From CATZDY01 sp045599035 (GTDB taxonomy: Bacteria; Bacillota; Desulfotomaculia; Desulfotomaculales; Desulfocucumaceae), in contig JAZRVI010000050.1 of assembly GCA_045599035.1 (NCBI GenBank), forward strand, positions 24,354-88,353: 64,000 bases of DNA, in the 5' to 3' direction. Positions 15,344 to 25,030 of this stretch are shown piece after piece. The notes under the pieces were generated by a model, which saw nothing but the letters and a program-made list of their open reading frames with translations, made no database searches and was not told the DNA's origin. Numbering within the stretch: position 1 is the first letter of the stretch; each line of letters starts with the position of its first letter. A program made the position numbers and the translations under genes.

Positions 15344-15868
15344 AATGCAATCCCTCCAAATATTTTTGAGTTCTTGGTTTTATTGGCATAGTTTTATTGG
15401 CATATTTGCTTTGAAATCGGCAGCTAAAAACTGTTATAATCTGGATTAAGTCCTTAATGACTTCCTTTTTATCCGTTTTTGGCATATTATCTATTATCTC
15501 TATAGTCTACATTCTTAGAGGCATATTTAATATTTTAACAAATTTTAATTTACTTGTAAACAAAAATTGTTGCATTTCCACGGAAATCAATTTTCAAAAT
15601 TCGAGGTGGTTTGGCACGAAAATTTTAGTTGTTTTTTCCACAAAAAACTTATCCAAAAGATAAAAATCATCAAAAATCAAGTCTAAAATATCAAAAAGTA
15701 GGGTGAATTTATCACTACAAATTACCTAAATCACAAAAATTGATTTCCATGTTGCATTTCTGAATTGAATTTTTTGCAAAATTCTTTATTCAGGTTTTTT
15801 GTTCTGGACATAATTAAAATTTTCCTTTATTATCATAATATATAAACCAAAAAAGGGGAAAACTGATT
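15344..15868. other. AT-rich divergent intergenic region
   Basis: 525 bases between cpsC (minus) and the acyl-CoA synthetase (plus). A 68-codon open frame at 15457-15663 has no ribosome site or family resemblance. The right end carries the synthetase promoter. TTGAAA (15411-15416) and TATAAT (15435-15440), 18 apart on the plus strand, form another possible promoter with no gene close behind. No convincing cps promoter was found. Confidence 0.6.
15805..15833 (+). promoter_or_regulatory. Sigma-A promoter for the acyl-CoA synthetase
   Basis: TGGACA (15805-15810), a 17-base spacer and TATTAT (15828-15833). The predicted start near 15840 gives a 5' leader of about 30 bases to the TTG start at 15869, with AAGGGG in between. 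Confidence 0.6.
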
Positions 15869-17380
15869 TTGCAAAAAAATATTTTCACTCCCAAAGAATT
15901 TTTACAAGTTAACCAACATCTGCGAGTTCACAACCTGCATCAGCCTTATCTGAACCAACCTGATCAAACCGCTCTTTTTTATCAAGAACAAACTGTTTCC
16001 TATGGCGAATTGGAAAAGAACATTTTAAAACTGGCCACTTTCCTGAAAAACAAAGGTTTGCAACCGCAGCAAAGAGTAGCTTTGGCCTTGCCCAACAGCC
16101 CGGCTTTTATTTATTCCTATTTGGGAATCAGCCGGGCAGGAGGTGTAGTTTTGCCCTTGCATTTGCAGCAAACCCCTCAGGAACTGCTTTATATTCTGGA
16201 AGATAGTGAGGCTGCCTTCCTGATTACCAATTCGGCCATAGCCGAAAAGTTTGATCATATCAGCAATTTTGAAATTTTGCTTGTGGACTCTCCCTGGGGC
16301 TTGGAGGAAGATTTTCCTCTGGAAACCAATTTCCCCGCCGGAGATTTGCAGGAGCCAGCTACTTTCCTTTACACCTCCGGCACCACCGGCAAACCCAAAG
16401 CAGCCATTTTAAGTCAAGCCAATTTGCTGGCTAATGTTTTGTCCATGCACGCTGTTTCCAATTTTGATCGCAGCAATAACTTTTTGGCAGTTTTGCCCAT
16501 GTTTCACAGCTTTGGCTGGAGTACCTGCGTTTTGCTGCCCCTTTTCCGGGGAATCGCCATTACCATTTTGGACGGTTTTCGTCCCAAGGAAATGCTGAAA
16601 ACTCTGACCAGGTCTGAAAACGGCATTACGGTATTTTGCGGAGTCCCCGGAATGTTTCATGTTTTAAGCCGTCTGCCTCAAAAAGCTCACTTTCCAACCT
16701 TGCGTTATGCTTTTTCCGGCGGAGATTCCATTTCACCTCAAATTATCAAGGTATTCAAGGAAAATTATCAATTTTCAATTATTGAAGGCTATGGCCTTTC
16801 TGAAGCCTCCCCAGTTGTTTGCCTGAACCCATTGGATGGAATCCAGAAGATTAAATCCGTTGGGCTGCCCATGGATGGAATAGAAGTCAAAATTGTTAAT
16901 GAACAGGGTCAGGATCTGCCGCCGGGAGAAATCGGGGAAATTATTGTCCAGGGGGACAATGTTATGCAAGGCTATTACCATCGGCCGGAAGACAGTGCGA
17001 AAGCTTTGCGGGATGGCTGGCTTTATACCGGAGATTTGGGTTATAAGGATGAGGATGGCTACATTTTTATTGCCGGCCGCAGCAAGGAATTAATTATTAC
17101 TTCTGGCTTCAATGTCTATCCCAAAGAAATTGAAGAAATTCTGGTAACCCACCCTCAAATTTCGGAAGCAGCAGTAATCGGCGTGCCTCACCCGGCCAAA
17201 GGCGAAGAAATCAAAGCTTTCCTTATTCCGAATAACGAAGAACAAATCCCGGATAAAAAAGATCTTATGAATTACTTGCGGCAATATTTGGCTGCTTACA
17301 AGGTGCCGGAACAATTTGTTTTTGCCCAGGATTTCCCCCGGGGAGCCAGCGGCAAAATTTTAAAACGCCTTTTAAAATAA
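15869..17380 (+). CDS. AMP-forming acyl-CoA synthetase (fatty acid-CoA ligase family)
   Basis: 503 residues of the ANL superfamily. The ATP-binding loop YTSGTTGKPK (about 168-177), GYGLSEASPV (about 309-318), TGDLGYKDEDGY with the hinge aspartate, and the C-terminal catalytic lysine in PRGASGKILK are all intact. The enzyme activates a carboxylate, probably a medium- or long-chain fatty acid, to acyl-AMP and then acyl-CoA; the substrate is not certain from sequence. It uses a TTG start. It is a single-gene unit between a clear promoter and terminator, facing FakA/DegV genes that also handle free fatty acids. Confidence 0.9.
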   Translation: MQKNIFTPKEFLQVNQHLRVHNLHQPYLNQPDQTALFYQEQTVSYGELEKNILKLATFLKNKGLQPQQRVALALPNSPAFIYSYLGISRAGGVVLPLHLQQTPQELLYILEDSEAAFLITNSAIAEKFDHISNFEILLVDSPWGLEEDFPLETNFPAGDLQEPATFLYTSGTTGKPKAAILSQANLLANVLSMHAVSNFDRSNNFLAVLPMFHSFGWSTCVLLPLFRGIAITILDGFRPKEMLKTLTRSENGITVFCGVPGMFHVLSRLPQKAHFPTLRYAFSGGDSISPQIIKVFKENYQFSIIEGYGLSEASPVVCLNPLDGIQKIKSVGLPMDGIEVKIVNEQGQDLPPGEIGEIIVQGDNVMQGYYHRPEDSAKALRDGWLYTGDLGYKDEDGYIFIAGRSKELIITSGFNVYPKEIEEILVTHPQISEAAVIGVPHPAKGEEIKAFLIPNNEEQIPDKKDLMNYLRQYLAAYKVPEQFVFAQDFPRGASGKILKRLLK

Positions 17381-17386
17381 GTTACA

Positions 17387-17429
17387 GGGGAAAACCGGAA
17401 ATCCCTGGAGTTTTCCGGTTTTTCCCTGC
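17387..17429. terminator. Bidirectional terminator
   Basis: GGGGAAAACCGGAAA and TTTTCCGGTTTTTCCC pair around a short loop, with A- and T-rich arms in both directions. It separates the synthetase from the converging flavoprotein gene. Confidence 0.85.
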
Positions 17430-17432
17430 CAT

Positions 17433-18668
17433 TTAATTCCGAGCTGCCTGTTTCCCGGCTACCCAGCCGCAAGCCCAGGCCCATTGCAAATTATAGCCGC
17501 CGCAGGCTCCGTCAATATCCAAAATTTCCCCGGCAAAATAAAGCCCCGGCACCAATTTAGATTCCAGGGTCAGCCGATTGACTTCCCTTACCGCAATTCC
17601 CCCGGCAGTAACCTGAGAATTAGACCAGCCGTTCAAACCACTTATCCGGAATTTCCAACTGGTCAAAAGCTGAGCCAAATTTTGCAGTTGCTCCTGGCTA
17701 ATTTCAGCAGCCAACTGGTTTAAATTATTAAAACCAGCCGCTTTTAAAGCCACAGGAATTAATCTTTTGTGCAAAAAGCCTACCAAAGCTAACGAAAGAC
17801 TTTTATGTCCCTGCTGCTGCAATCTTTCTTCCAAATAACCTGCTACCTTTTCCTGTTTCATCCAGGTAAGCAAATTTAATTGCAGGCTAACCTCCTGTTT
17901 CCGCTGCAAAGCCAAGCCTGCTGTCCGGCTCAAATTCAAAATAGCCGGTCCGGAAATTCCATAATCCGTAAATAAAATTTCTCCCGTTGAACTGGCCAAA
18001 AGCTTTTCCCCACTGTAAACTTGAGCTTGACCTTCAAACTTAAAACCTTTCAAGGCTTTGAGATAGGGACAATCCAGTTGCAGTTGAACCAAGGCTGGAA
18101 ATGGTTCAATTAAACTATGCCCCAGACTTTGAGCCAAAAGATAGCCGCTGCCATTGGAGCCTAAAACCGGGGAGGATTTACCTCCAGCAGCCAAAATAAC
18201 CTTGTGAGCGGTAAGCTGCTTTTTGTGGGGCAAAAACAATCTAAACCCGGAATTAGTTTTTTCCAGCCGCAAAACCTCAGCCTGACAGCAAACTTCCACC
18301 CCCAAAGATTCCAACTCATAGCGTAAAACATCCAGAACCGCCGAAGCCTGACCGCAAACCGGATAAAATTTATCTCCTTCCGCCCGGCAAACCAGACCCA
18401 ATTCGGCAAAAAAGTCCAAAGTCTGCTGCCAGCCAAATTGTTTGAGAATTTCCGCCGCAAATTCCGGCTGGCGGCCAAAATAAAACTCCGGCCTGATTTG
18501 GCTGTTGGTTAAATTACAACGGCTGTTGCCGGTCACCAAAATTTTTTTGCCCACTCGATCCATTCGTTCCAAAACAATTACTTTGGCTCCCAGGCGAGCC
18601 GCCCGAATAGCCGCTACCAGCCCGGAAGCACCCCCACCAATAATTGCTGCCTGATAAGCATTTTTCAT
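17433..18668 (-). CDS. HI0933/BaiN-family flavoprotein
   Basis: 411 residues. N-terminal FAD-binding GGGASGLVAA (about 11-20), the family stretch KKILVTGNSRCNLTN (about 45-59) and the C-terminal GEILDIDGACGGYNLQWAWA signature around 380-400 define the HI0933-like (YhiN/BaiN) group, of uncertain substrate; some members reduce bile-acid or other enone substrates. The ATG follows the stop of the upstream flavoprotein with no gap, so the two are translated together. A paralogue lies at 26377-27603. Confidence 0.88.
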   Translation of the reverse strand: MKNAYQAAIIGGGASGLVAAIRAARLGAKVIVLERMDRVGKKILVTGNSRCNLTNSQIRPEFYFGRQPEFAAEILKQFGWQQTLDFFAELGLVCRAEGDKFYPVCGQASAVLDVLRYELESLGVEVCCQAEVLRLEKTNSGFRLFLPHKKQLTAHKVILAAGGKSSPVLGSNGSGYLLAQSLGHSLIEPFPALVQLQLDCPYLKALKGFKFEGQAQVYSGEKLLASSTGEILFTDYGISGPAILNLSRTAGLALQRKQEVSLQLNLLTWMKQEKVAGYLEERLQQQGHKSLSLALVGFLHKRLIPVALKAAGFNNLNQLAAEISQEQLQNLAQLLTSWKFRISGLNGWSNSQVTAGGIAVREVNRLTLESKLVPGLYFAGEILDIDGACGGYNLQWAWACGWVAGKQAARN

Positions 18669-20255
18669 TTAATCAACCCATTTTCGATATTGCCTGATCA
18701 CCGCTTCAGCAGCTTTCAGACCGTCTACCGCCGCCGAAACAATCCCTCCGGCATAACCAGCCCCTTCTCCAGCGGGATAAATCCCCCGAATCGAAGCCTG
18801 ACCGCTGCTGTCCCTCAAAATTCGCACCGGAGAAGAGCTGCGGGTTTCCACTCCGGTTAAAACCGCCTGGGGATCGGCAAAGCCCTGGAGCTGCTGATCC
18901 CAAACCGGCAAGGCTTCCCGCAGGGTTTCCAGCACATAATGAGGCAGACATCTGCCAAAATCGCCCCATCTTACCCCTCTGGAATAGGTGGCTTCTATTG
19001 ATCCACCCCTGGTGGAAGGCCGTCCAGCCAAAAAATCCCCGACCAATTGAGCTGGAGCCTGATAATTTTCGCCCCCAACCAAAAAAGCCTGCCGTTCCCA
19101 ATGCCGCTGAAATTCAACCCCGGCCAAAGGATGCCCGGAAGCAAAATCCTCTGGATGCACTCCCACCAAAACAGCACTATTGGCATTTTGACCATCCCTG
19201 GCATAATAACTCATTCCATTGGTTACCAAATGACCGCTTTCCGAAGCAGCAGCCACCACCTGGCCGCCCGGACACATACAAAAAGTATAGGCCGAACGCC
19301 CGGAAGGACTGTGATAAACCAATTTATAATCAGCTGCCTTCAAGCGGGAATGTCCGGCAAATTTCTGATATTGAGCCAAATTAATGGTTTGCTGCCGGTG
19401 TTCCAGGCGTAAGCCCACCGAAAAAGCCTTGGGTTCCAGCTTCAAGCCCCGTTCATAAAACATTTTAAAAGTATCCCTGGCACTATGCCCCAAAGCCGCA
19501 ATTAAGACCTCGGCTGCTCTAAACTCCTGACCATTAATCCAGATTCCAGTTAAGGCAGAACCAGTTAAATTAATATCTGTAATCTTTTTTTGAAAGCAAA
19601 TCTGACCGCCCCAATTTTGAATTTTTTGCCGCAAATTTTTGACGACCTTTCGCAAATTATCAGTACCAATATGCGGCTTGGAGCTGTATAAAATTTCTGC
19701 CGGAGCCCCGGCCGCCACCAATTCCTGCAAAACCCAATGACAGCGGGGATCTTTAATTAAAGTGGTCAGCTTACCATCCGAAAAGGCTCCGGCTCCGCCT
19801 TCCCCAAATTGAACATTGCTTTGGGAATTTAACCTGCCCTTTTGCCAAAATTCTTCCACTTGAGCAACTCTGGTATCCAAATCCGCTCCCTGTTCCAAAA
19901 CCAAAGGAGCATAGCCTTCTTTGGCCAGCAGCAAGGCAGCAAAAATCCCGGCGGGGCCAAAGCCCATAATTACAGGCCGCTCTCGCAAGCTTTGCAAACC
20001 AGGAACCAGCGGAATTATTTCCGCTGGCTGAACCCGGCTTAAATTGCGATTTTTGGCCAAAGCTTTTTCTTCATTTTTCAATTTCAGCTCCAGAGTATAA
20101 ACCCAAAAAAGCCGATCCTTCCGGCGTGCGTCCAAAGCTTCCCGCAAAATTTTCCATTCCAGCAATTCTGCTGGTTTAATTTTTAATTTGCGGCAAATGG
20201 CCAAGCTGTCTAATTTTTCTTCCAGATCCAATTTTAAATTGGTCAGTTTGAGCAT
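18669..20255 (-). CDS. FAD-dependent dehydrogenase (COG2509 type)
   Basis: 528 residues. An N-terminal region of about 85 residues with a ferredoxin-like look, then FAD-binding MGFGPAGIFAALLLA (about 97-111), and conserved GEGGAGAFSDGKL and PAGEGAGYAGGI motifs. This is the family annotated as uncharacterised FAD-dependent dehydrogenase or geranylgeranyl-reductase-like; the substrate is unknown. It starts three bases after DegV and ends against the HI0933-type gene, forming a small redox unit within the fakA-degV run. Confidence 0.85.
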   Translation of the reverse strand: MLKLTNLKLDLEEKLDSLAICRKLKIKPAELLEWKILREALDARRKDRLFWVYTLELKLKNEEKALAKNRNLSRVQPAEIIPLVPGLQSLRERPVIMGFGPAGIFAALLLAKEGYAPLVLEQGADLDTRVAQVEEFWQKGRLNSQSNVQFGEGGAGAFSDGKLTTLIKDPRCHWVLQELVAAGAPAEILYSSKPHIGTDNLRKVVKNLRQKIQNWGGQICFQKKITDINLTGSALTGIWINGQEFRAAEVLIAALGHSARDTFKMFYERGLKLEPKAFSVGLRLEHRQQTINLAQYQKFAGHSRLKAADYKLVYHSPSGRSAYTFCMCPGGQVVAAASESGHLVTNGMSYYARDGQNANSAVLVGVHPEDFASGHPLAGVEFQRHWERQAFLVGGENYQAPAQLVGDFLAGRPSTRGGSIEATYSRGVRWGDFGRCLPHYVLETLREALPVWDQQLQGFADPQAVLTGVETRSSSPVRILRDSSGQASIRGIYPAGEGAGYAGGIVSAAVDGLKAAEAVIRQYRKWVD

Positions 20256-20257
20256 TT

Positions 20258-21109
20258 TTAATCATCCAAAAGAGGCAGACAGGAAACCCCCAGTATGGAA
20301 GGCCCGCCATGAGTGCAGACAATAGGTCCCAACTGTCCTTCCCGTAAAACCTGACAATTCAAGGTTTCCCGCAAGCCTTCTTCCAGCTTATCCACCAGCG
20401 AATCCCGGGTATCTCCATAGACCACAAAGCATTCTACTTTTTGCTGTCCAAACTGCTCCTTAAACAGACTCAAAATTCTGTCCACTGCTTTGGCTTTGCC
20501 CCTGACCTTTTCCTGGGGATAAACTTCTCCGGTTGCAGCCAAAGTCAGTAAGGGTTTGATTTTCAGCAAAGAACCCAAAAAAACTGTGGCTTTACCAATT
20601 CGCCCGCCTTTTTGCAAATGCTCCAGATTATTAACCACAAAATATTCCTTGTGCAAAGCTTTCAGTTTGTCCATCAAAGCCAAAATTTCCGCTTTGCTTT
20701 TACCTGCTCGGGCGGCCATGGCTGCCCGCAAAGCAATCAGGCCATAACCAACACTCAAGGACTCCGCATCAATGACTTCAATATCCGCTTCTGGCAGCAT
20801 ATTGCCGCCCAAACGGGCTGACTGCACCGTTCCGCTGGCTTTACCGGTCATATGAATGGAAATAATACTGCTTCCGTCCGCCGTTAATTCCCGATAGACT
20901 TCGGCAAATTCAGCCGGAGTAGCCTGGGAAGTAGAGGGTAAACCGGGAAAGGAGGCTAATCTTTGATAAAATTCCGCTCTGGAAAGGGTTACCCCGTCCA
21001 CAAAAATTTCTTCTCCAAAACCAACCTTCAAAGGAACCACGGTCATATCCCATTCCTGACATAATTCCGCCCCCAAATCACAGGAGCTGTCCACGACAAT
21101 TTTAACCAT
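20258..21109 (-). CDS. fakB: DegV-family fatty acid-binding protein (FakB-like)
   Basis: 283 residues. The family fold is marked by VVDSSCDLG at the start, STSQATPAEF, and SIHMTGKASGTVQSAR with the serine that holds the fatty acid carboxylate; the C-terminal THGGPS motif is also present. FakB proteins carry exogenous or recycled fatty acids to FakA for phosphorylation. The putative FakA lies 56 bases upstream on the same strand, which supports the pairing. Which fatty acid it prefers cannot be told. Confidence 0.9.
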   Translation of the reverse strand: MVKIVVDSSCDLGAELCQEWDMTVVPLKVGFGEEIFVDGVTLSRAEFYQRLASFPGLPSTSQATPAEFAEVYRELTADGSSIISIHMTGKASGTVQSARLGGNMLPEADIEVIDAESLSVGYGLIALRAAMAARAGKSKAEILALMDKLKALHKEYFVVNNLEHLQKGGRIGKATVFLGSLLKIKPLLTLAATGEVYPQEKVRGKAKAVDRILSLFKEQFGQQKVECFVVYGDTRDSLVDKLEEGLRETLNCQVLREGQLGPIVCTHGGPSILGVSCLPLLDD

Positions 21110-21165
21110 TTTTTCCTTCCTTTCTATAATTAAGTTTTAACTTAATCCAACTGACTTGTTTTCAA

Positions 21166-22776
21166 TCATTCCACCGAGAGCAGGTATTGATAATGCGGCT
21201 GGCCGCCATAATGCACTTCAAATTCCACTTCCGCAAATTTTCCGGCCAGATTTTCAACCAGCTTTTGAGCTTCGTTTTCCGTTAATTCCGCCCCATAATG
21301 CAAGGTAACAATGCTTTTATCCTCATCCAGCAATTCCGCCAACAGCTCGGCCAAAACCGGTTCCAAATCAGTTCCGCCGCAGCACAATTCATCATCAGCC
21401 AATCCGATATAGTCTCCAATGCTGACTTCCTGCCCCTTAAATTTGGTATTCCGAGCCGCTTTGGTAATTTCTCCATAACGAACCTGGTCGGCACTTTCGG
21501 CCATATCCTCGGCCAAATGCTCGGCTTCCTCATAGGGGTTAAACATCAGCATGGCCGCCATGCCCTGAGCCACATTAACAGTCGGTACCAGATAAACCTT
21601 CTTTTCGCTCATTTCCACAGCCTGTTTGGCCGCCAACAAAATATTTTTATTATTGGGCAAGAGCAAAACCTGGGAAGCATTGACCTGTTTAATGGCATCC
21701 AGCAATTCCTGAGTGCTGGGATTCATGGTTTGTCCGCCCGAAACTACCACATCCACCCCCATGCTTTCCAAAACCGCCTTAATACCTTCACCCAAACCAA
21801 CGCTGACCACTCCCAGCGGTTTTTCAGTCAGACGGCGTTTTTCCTGATTTTGTTCCTCCATATTGCTGATATGCACTTCATTCAAAGCCCCGTATTTTAG
21901 ACAGCATTCCAAAACCAATCCGGGGTGATTGGAATGAATATGCACCTTGGCCGCTCCCTGACTGCCCACCACCATCAGGCAATCCCCATAGGGAGCCAGT
22001 TCTTCTTTCATGCGTTTAACCGGAATATCTTTATTTTTAACAATAAATTCAGTGCAATAGGTGAAGGTGATCGCAGCAGAAAAATTTTGAGCCTCACCCA
22101 CAAACTGCTGCTGTTGAGTAGCGGCCAAATCAAAGAGCTTTAACTCCTGTCTGGCGGCTACCATTTTCAAAGCCCTGATAATTCCTTCCAGCACTACAAC
22201 CAGCCCTTTGCCCCCGGCATCCACCACCCCGGCTTCTTTCAAAACCGGCAGCATTTCCGGAGTTTTGGCCAAAACCTGCTGAGCTGCTTTATAAGCGTAA
22301 ACCGTAGCTCGCAAAAGATCATATTGCTTATCCAGGCTTTCTTCCAGAGCCTCGGCAATCCGACGCACCACCGTTAGAATAGTCCCTTCTTTGGGCTGCG
22401 ATACCGCCTGAAAAGCCATATTCGAGGCCGAGCGGAAGGCCGCCGCCAAATCCTGCACCGAAGCCCGATCCTTGCCTTGCAGAGCCACCGCAATCCCCTG
22501 CAAAATTTGAGATAAAATCACCCCGGAATTACCCCTGGCACCCAGCAAAGCTCCTTCAGCCAAAGCCGCCGCCACATCTCCGGCTTGAGTGGCTTTTAGC
22601 TCCTGAGCGTGTTTAACCCCAGCCAGCAAAGTCATGGCCATATTGCTGCCAGTGTCCCCATCCGGAACCGGAAAAACATTTAAGGCATCAATAATCGGTC
22701 TTTGTTCGGCCAGCAAATTGGCTGCACCCACCAGCATAGTCAATAAATCTTCTCCTCCAAAATATTCAAAACGCAT
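21166..22776 (-). CDS. fakA: Fatty acid kinase FakA (DAK2/YloV family)
   Basis: 536 residues: an N-terminal DhaL-type kinase domain with VPDGDTGSNM (37-46) coordinating ATP-metal and GARGNSG near 80, a middle zinc-type domain, and a C-terminal FakB-interacting domain. The kinase phosphorylates FakB-bound fatty acids to acyl-phosphate for PlsY/PlsX lipid synthesis. The start follows AGAGGG. With DegV next door this is a complete Fak pair. An Asp23 alkaline-shock gene, the usual upstream neighbour in Firmicutes, is not present here. Confidence 0.93.
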   Translation of the reverse strand: MRFEYFGGEDLLTMLVGAANLLAEQRPIIDALNVFPVPDGDTGSNMAMTLLAGVKHAQELKATQAGDVAAALAEGALLGARGNSGVILSQILQGIAVALQGKDRASVQDLAAAFRSASNMAFQAVSQPKEGTILTVVRRIAEALEESLDKQYDLLRATVYAYKAAQQVLAKTPEMLPVLKEAGVVDAGGKGLVVVLEGIIRALKMVAARQELKLFDLAATQQQQFVGEAQNFSAAITFTYCTEFIVKNKDIPVKRMKEELAPYGDCLMVVGSQGAAKVHIHSNHPGLVLECCLKYGALNEVHISNMEEQNQEKRRLTEKPLGVVSVGLGEGIKAVLESMGVDVVVSGGQTMNPSTQELLDAIKQVNASQVLLLPNNKNILLAAKQAVEMSEKKVYLVPTVNVAQGMAAMLMFNPYEEAEHLAEDMAESADQVRYGEITKAARNTKFKGQEVSIGDYIGLADDELCCGGTDLEPVLAELLAELLDEDKSIVTLHYGAELTENEAQKLVENLAGKFAEVEFEVHYGGQPHYQYLLSVE

Positions 22777-22803
22777 ACTAAACCCTCTTTCCTCTTAACC
22801 AGC

Positions 22804-24861
22804 TTATTGTTCTTTTTCCAGAGCCGCTTTTAACAAATCACCCAAATTATTCCCCACATCACTTTTATCGCTATATTTCCGGATTAGCCGTTGATTCATT
22901 TGGCTGGCCTTGCGGGAGGTTTTAAAGCCCTCCTCGTTTTCTTTTTCCGGCTGCCGATGGCCGCAGGTTCGATCCTGACAAACCAGCATCTTGCCCCTCT
23001 TACCCTTCACCAGCAGCATATATTTGCCACAGACAGGGCATTTTTGTTTGGTTACATTATCGGCTTTATAAGTGGAATTTTGGTCATCTTCCACCATTTG
23101 CACCATAGCCGATGTATTCTGCCGAATTGCATTAAGAAATTTTTCTTTGCTTCCCCGTCCTTTGGCAATATCGGTCAGGCTTTGCTCCCAGCGGGCAGTA
23201 AGCTCCGGCGAACGCAATTCCGGCACTACCAGCCGAATTAACTGAAATCCCTTGGAGGTGGGAACCAGCTCCTTGCCATTGCGTTCAATATAATTGGTAT
23301 ATAGAAGCTTTTCAATAATATCCGCTCGGGTAGCCGGGGTTCCCAAACCGCTGCCTTTCATGCTCTCCCTTAATTCTTCATCATCAATAAATTTGCCTGG
23401 ATTTTCCATAGCCGTTAATAAAGCAGCTTCACTATAACGAGCCGGAGGCTTGGTTTTGCTCTTACTGACTTTGGCCGATTTAACCGCTCGTTTTTCTCCC
23501 TTGCTCACTTGTCCCAAAGTCTGTTCGGGCAGTTCCTCGCTCAAGTCCCCTTCTTTTTTTACTGAGGTTATGGCTCGCCAGCCCAAATCCTGCACAGTTT
23601 TGCCTCTGGAATAAAATTTTTCACCCTTTACCTCGGTTACCAGGGTTAATTGCTCATAGATATAAGGCGAACTCAAAACCGCCAAAAAACGCCGGACAAT
23701 CAGGTCATGCAGCTTTTTTTCTTCCAAATCCAACCTGCTTAAATCAACCGGCTGTTCAGTGGGAATAATGGCATGGTGATCCGAAACCTTGCTGTTATCC
23801 ACCAGCCTTTTGCCTGGAGCCAGCTTTTTCTTTCCCAGCTCCTGAGCCGTTTCCCGATAAGCCCCCACCGCAATGGCCTTTAATCTGACCGGCAGAGTCG
23901 GAACTATATCAGCTGAAATGTAGCGGCTGTCGGTTCGGGGATAGGAAACAATTTTATGTCTTTCGTATAAGCCCTGCAAAATTTGCAAGGTTTTTTGAGC
24001 TGACCAGTTAAAACGCCGGTTGGCATCTCTTTGTAATTCGGTTAGATCATAAGCCAAAGGCGGCAGTTCTTTTTTCAGTTCTTTTTTCAGTTCCACAATC
24101 TGGCCGGCTTGATTGGCCACTTTATTCTGCAAATCCAAAGCTCTTTGCTGATCAAAAATTCGACTGCCTTCCCTGCCCCGCCATTGGCCAAAATAATCAC
24201 CAAAATCAGCCTTGATTGTCCAATAATCCTGGGGAACAAATTGGCGAATTTCTTCTTCTCTTTGCACAATCATAGCCAAGGTGGGGGTCTGAACCCTGCC
24301 AGCGTTAAGCTGGGCATTAAATTTGCAGCTCAAGGCTCGGGTCATATTTAAACCAATCAGCCAATCAGCTTCCGCCCGGCAAACCGCCGCATCAAACAGA
24401 GGATCATAATCATGCCCCGGCTTTAAATTAGCAAAACCTTCCTTGATGGCAGCATCCGTCTGAGAAGAAATCCAAAGCCGTTTAAAAGGCTTTTTCCATT
24501 GTCCCAAAATCATGATCCAGCGGGCAACCAGCTCTCCTTCCCGACCGGCATCGGTGGCAATGATCATTTCGCCAATATCTTTTCTTTTCATTAACTCTTT
24601 AACTACCCGAAACTGGTGTGAGGTTTGGCGAATAACCTTTAACCTCATGGGCTTGGGCAGCATAGGCAAGTCTTCCAGCTTCCATTGCTTATATTTATCG
24701 TCATAATCTTCCGGTTCGGCCAGCTCCACCAAATGTCCCAAGGCCCAGGTAATCACATAAGACGAACCTTCCAAATATCCCCTGGCCTTTTTCTGACAGC
24801 CCAAAACCCGGGCAATTTCCCGAGCCACCGTGGGCTTTTCTGCCAAAACCAACGATTTCAC
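22804..24861 (-). CDS. topB: DNA topoisomerase III
   Basis: 685 residues from a GTG at 24861, chosen because AAAGGAGGT sits eight bases upstream and the protein then begins with the TOPRIM strand KSLVLAEKP. The acidic cluster ATDAGREGE is at about 103-111, and the catalytic tyrosine lies in SYPRTDSRY (about 306-314). A C-terminal four-cysteine zinc ribbon (CPVCGKY ... CQDRTCGHRQ) ends the protein. Type IA enzymes pass single strands to resolve recombination and replication intermediates. Confidence 0.95.
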   Translation of the reverse strand: MKSLVLAEKPTVAREIARVLGCQKKARGYLEGSSYVITWALGHLVELAEPEDYDDKYKQWKLEDLPMLPKPMRLKVIRQTSHQFRVVKELMKRKDIGEMIIATDAGREGELVARWIMILGQWKKPFKRLWISSQTDAAIKEGFANLKPGHDYDPLFDAAVCRAEADWLIGLNMTRALSCKFNAQLNAGRVQTPTLAMIVQREEEIRQFVPQDYWTIKADFGDYFGQWRGREGSRIFDQQRALDLQNKVANQAGQIVELKKELKKELPPLAYDLTELQRDANRRFNWSAQKTLQILQGLYERHKIVSYPRTDSRYISADIVPTLPVRLKAIAVGAYRETAQELGKKKLAPGKRLVDNSKVSDHHAIIPTEQPVDLSRLDLEEKKLHDLIVRRFLAVLSSPYIYEQLTLVTEVKGEKFYSRGKTVQDLGWRAITSVKKEGDLSEELPEQTLGQVSKGEKRAVKSAKVSKSKTKPPARYSEAALLTAMENPGKFIDDEELRESMKGSGLGTPATRADIIEKLLYTNYIERNGKELVPTSKGFQLIRLVVPELRSPELTARWEQSLTDIAKGRGSKEKFLNAIRQNTSAMVQMVEDDQNSTYKADNVTKQKCPVCGKYMLLVKGKRGKMLVCQDRTCGHRQPEKENEEGFKTSRKASQMNQRLIRKYSDKSDVGNNLGDLLKAALEKEQ

Positions 24862-24923
24862 TAATATGAACCTCCTTTGCAAGAATCTTCTTTTGCCTTT
24901 GATCATACATACAATTAATCGGC

Positions 24924-24952
24924 TTGTCAAAAAATTTTCTGATCATTATTTT
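24924..24952 (+). promoter_or_regulatory. Likely sigma-A promoter for the L,D-transpeptidase
   Basis: TTGTCA (24924-24929), a 17-base spacer and TATTTT (24947-24952), about 75 bases before the ATG at 25031. The -10 is a weak match. Confidence 0.45.
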
Positions 24953-25030
24953 CCATACTTTAAACCAGAAAAGCAGGATTTATTTTTTCGCCGTCGAAAA
25001 CTAAACAAAAACAAATTTTGGGAGGATATT

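Noticed and set aside
15457..15663. 68-codon plus-strand open frame upstream of the acyl-CoA synthetase
   Set aside because: No ribosome site, low-complexity AT-rich composition, no family resemblance and no supporting promoter position.
21298..21900. 200-codon frame antisense to fakA
   Set aside because: Shadow of a strongly conserved gene; no start signals.
24862..24930. Longer topoisomerase III start
   Set aside because: A GTG at 24861 with AAAGGAGGT gives the expected KSLVLAEKP start; the extension crosses the divergent promoter region.
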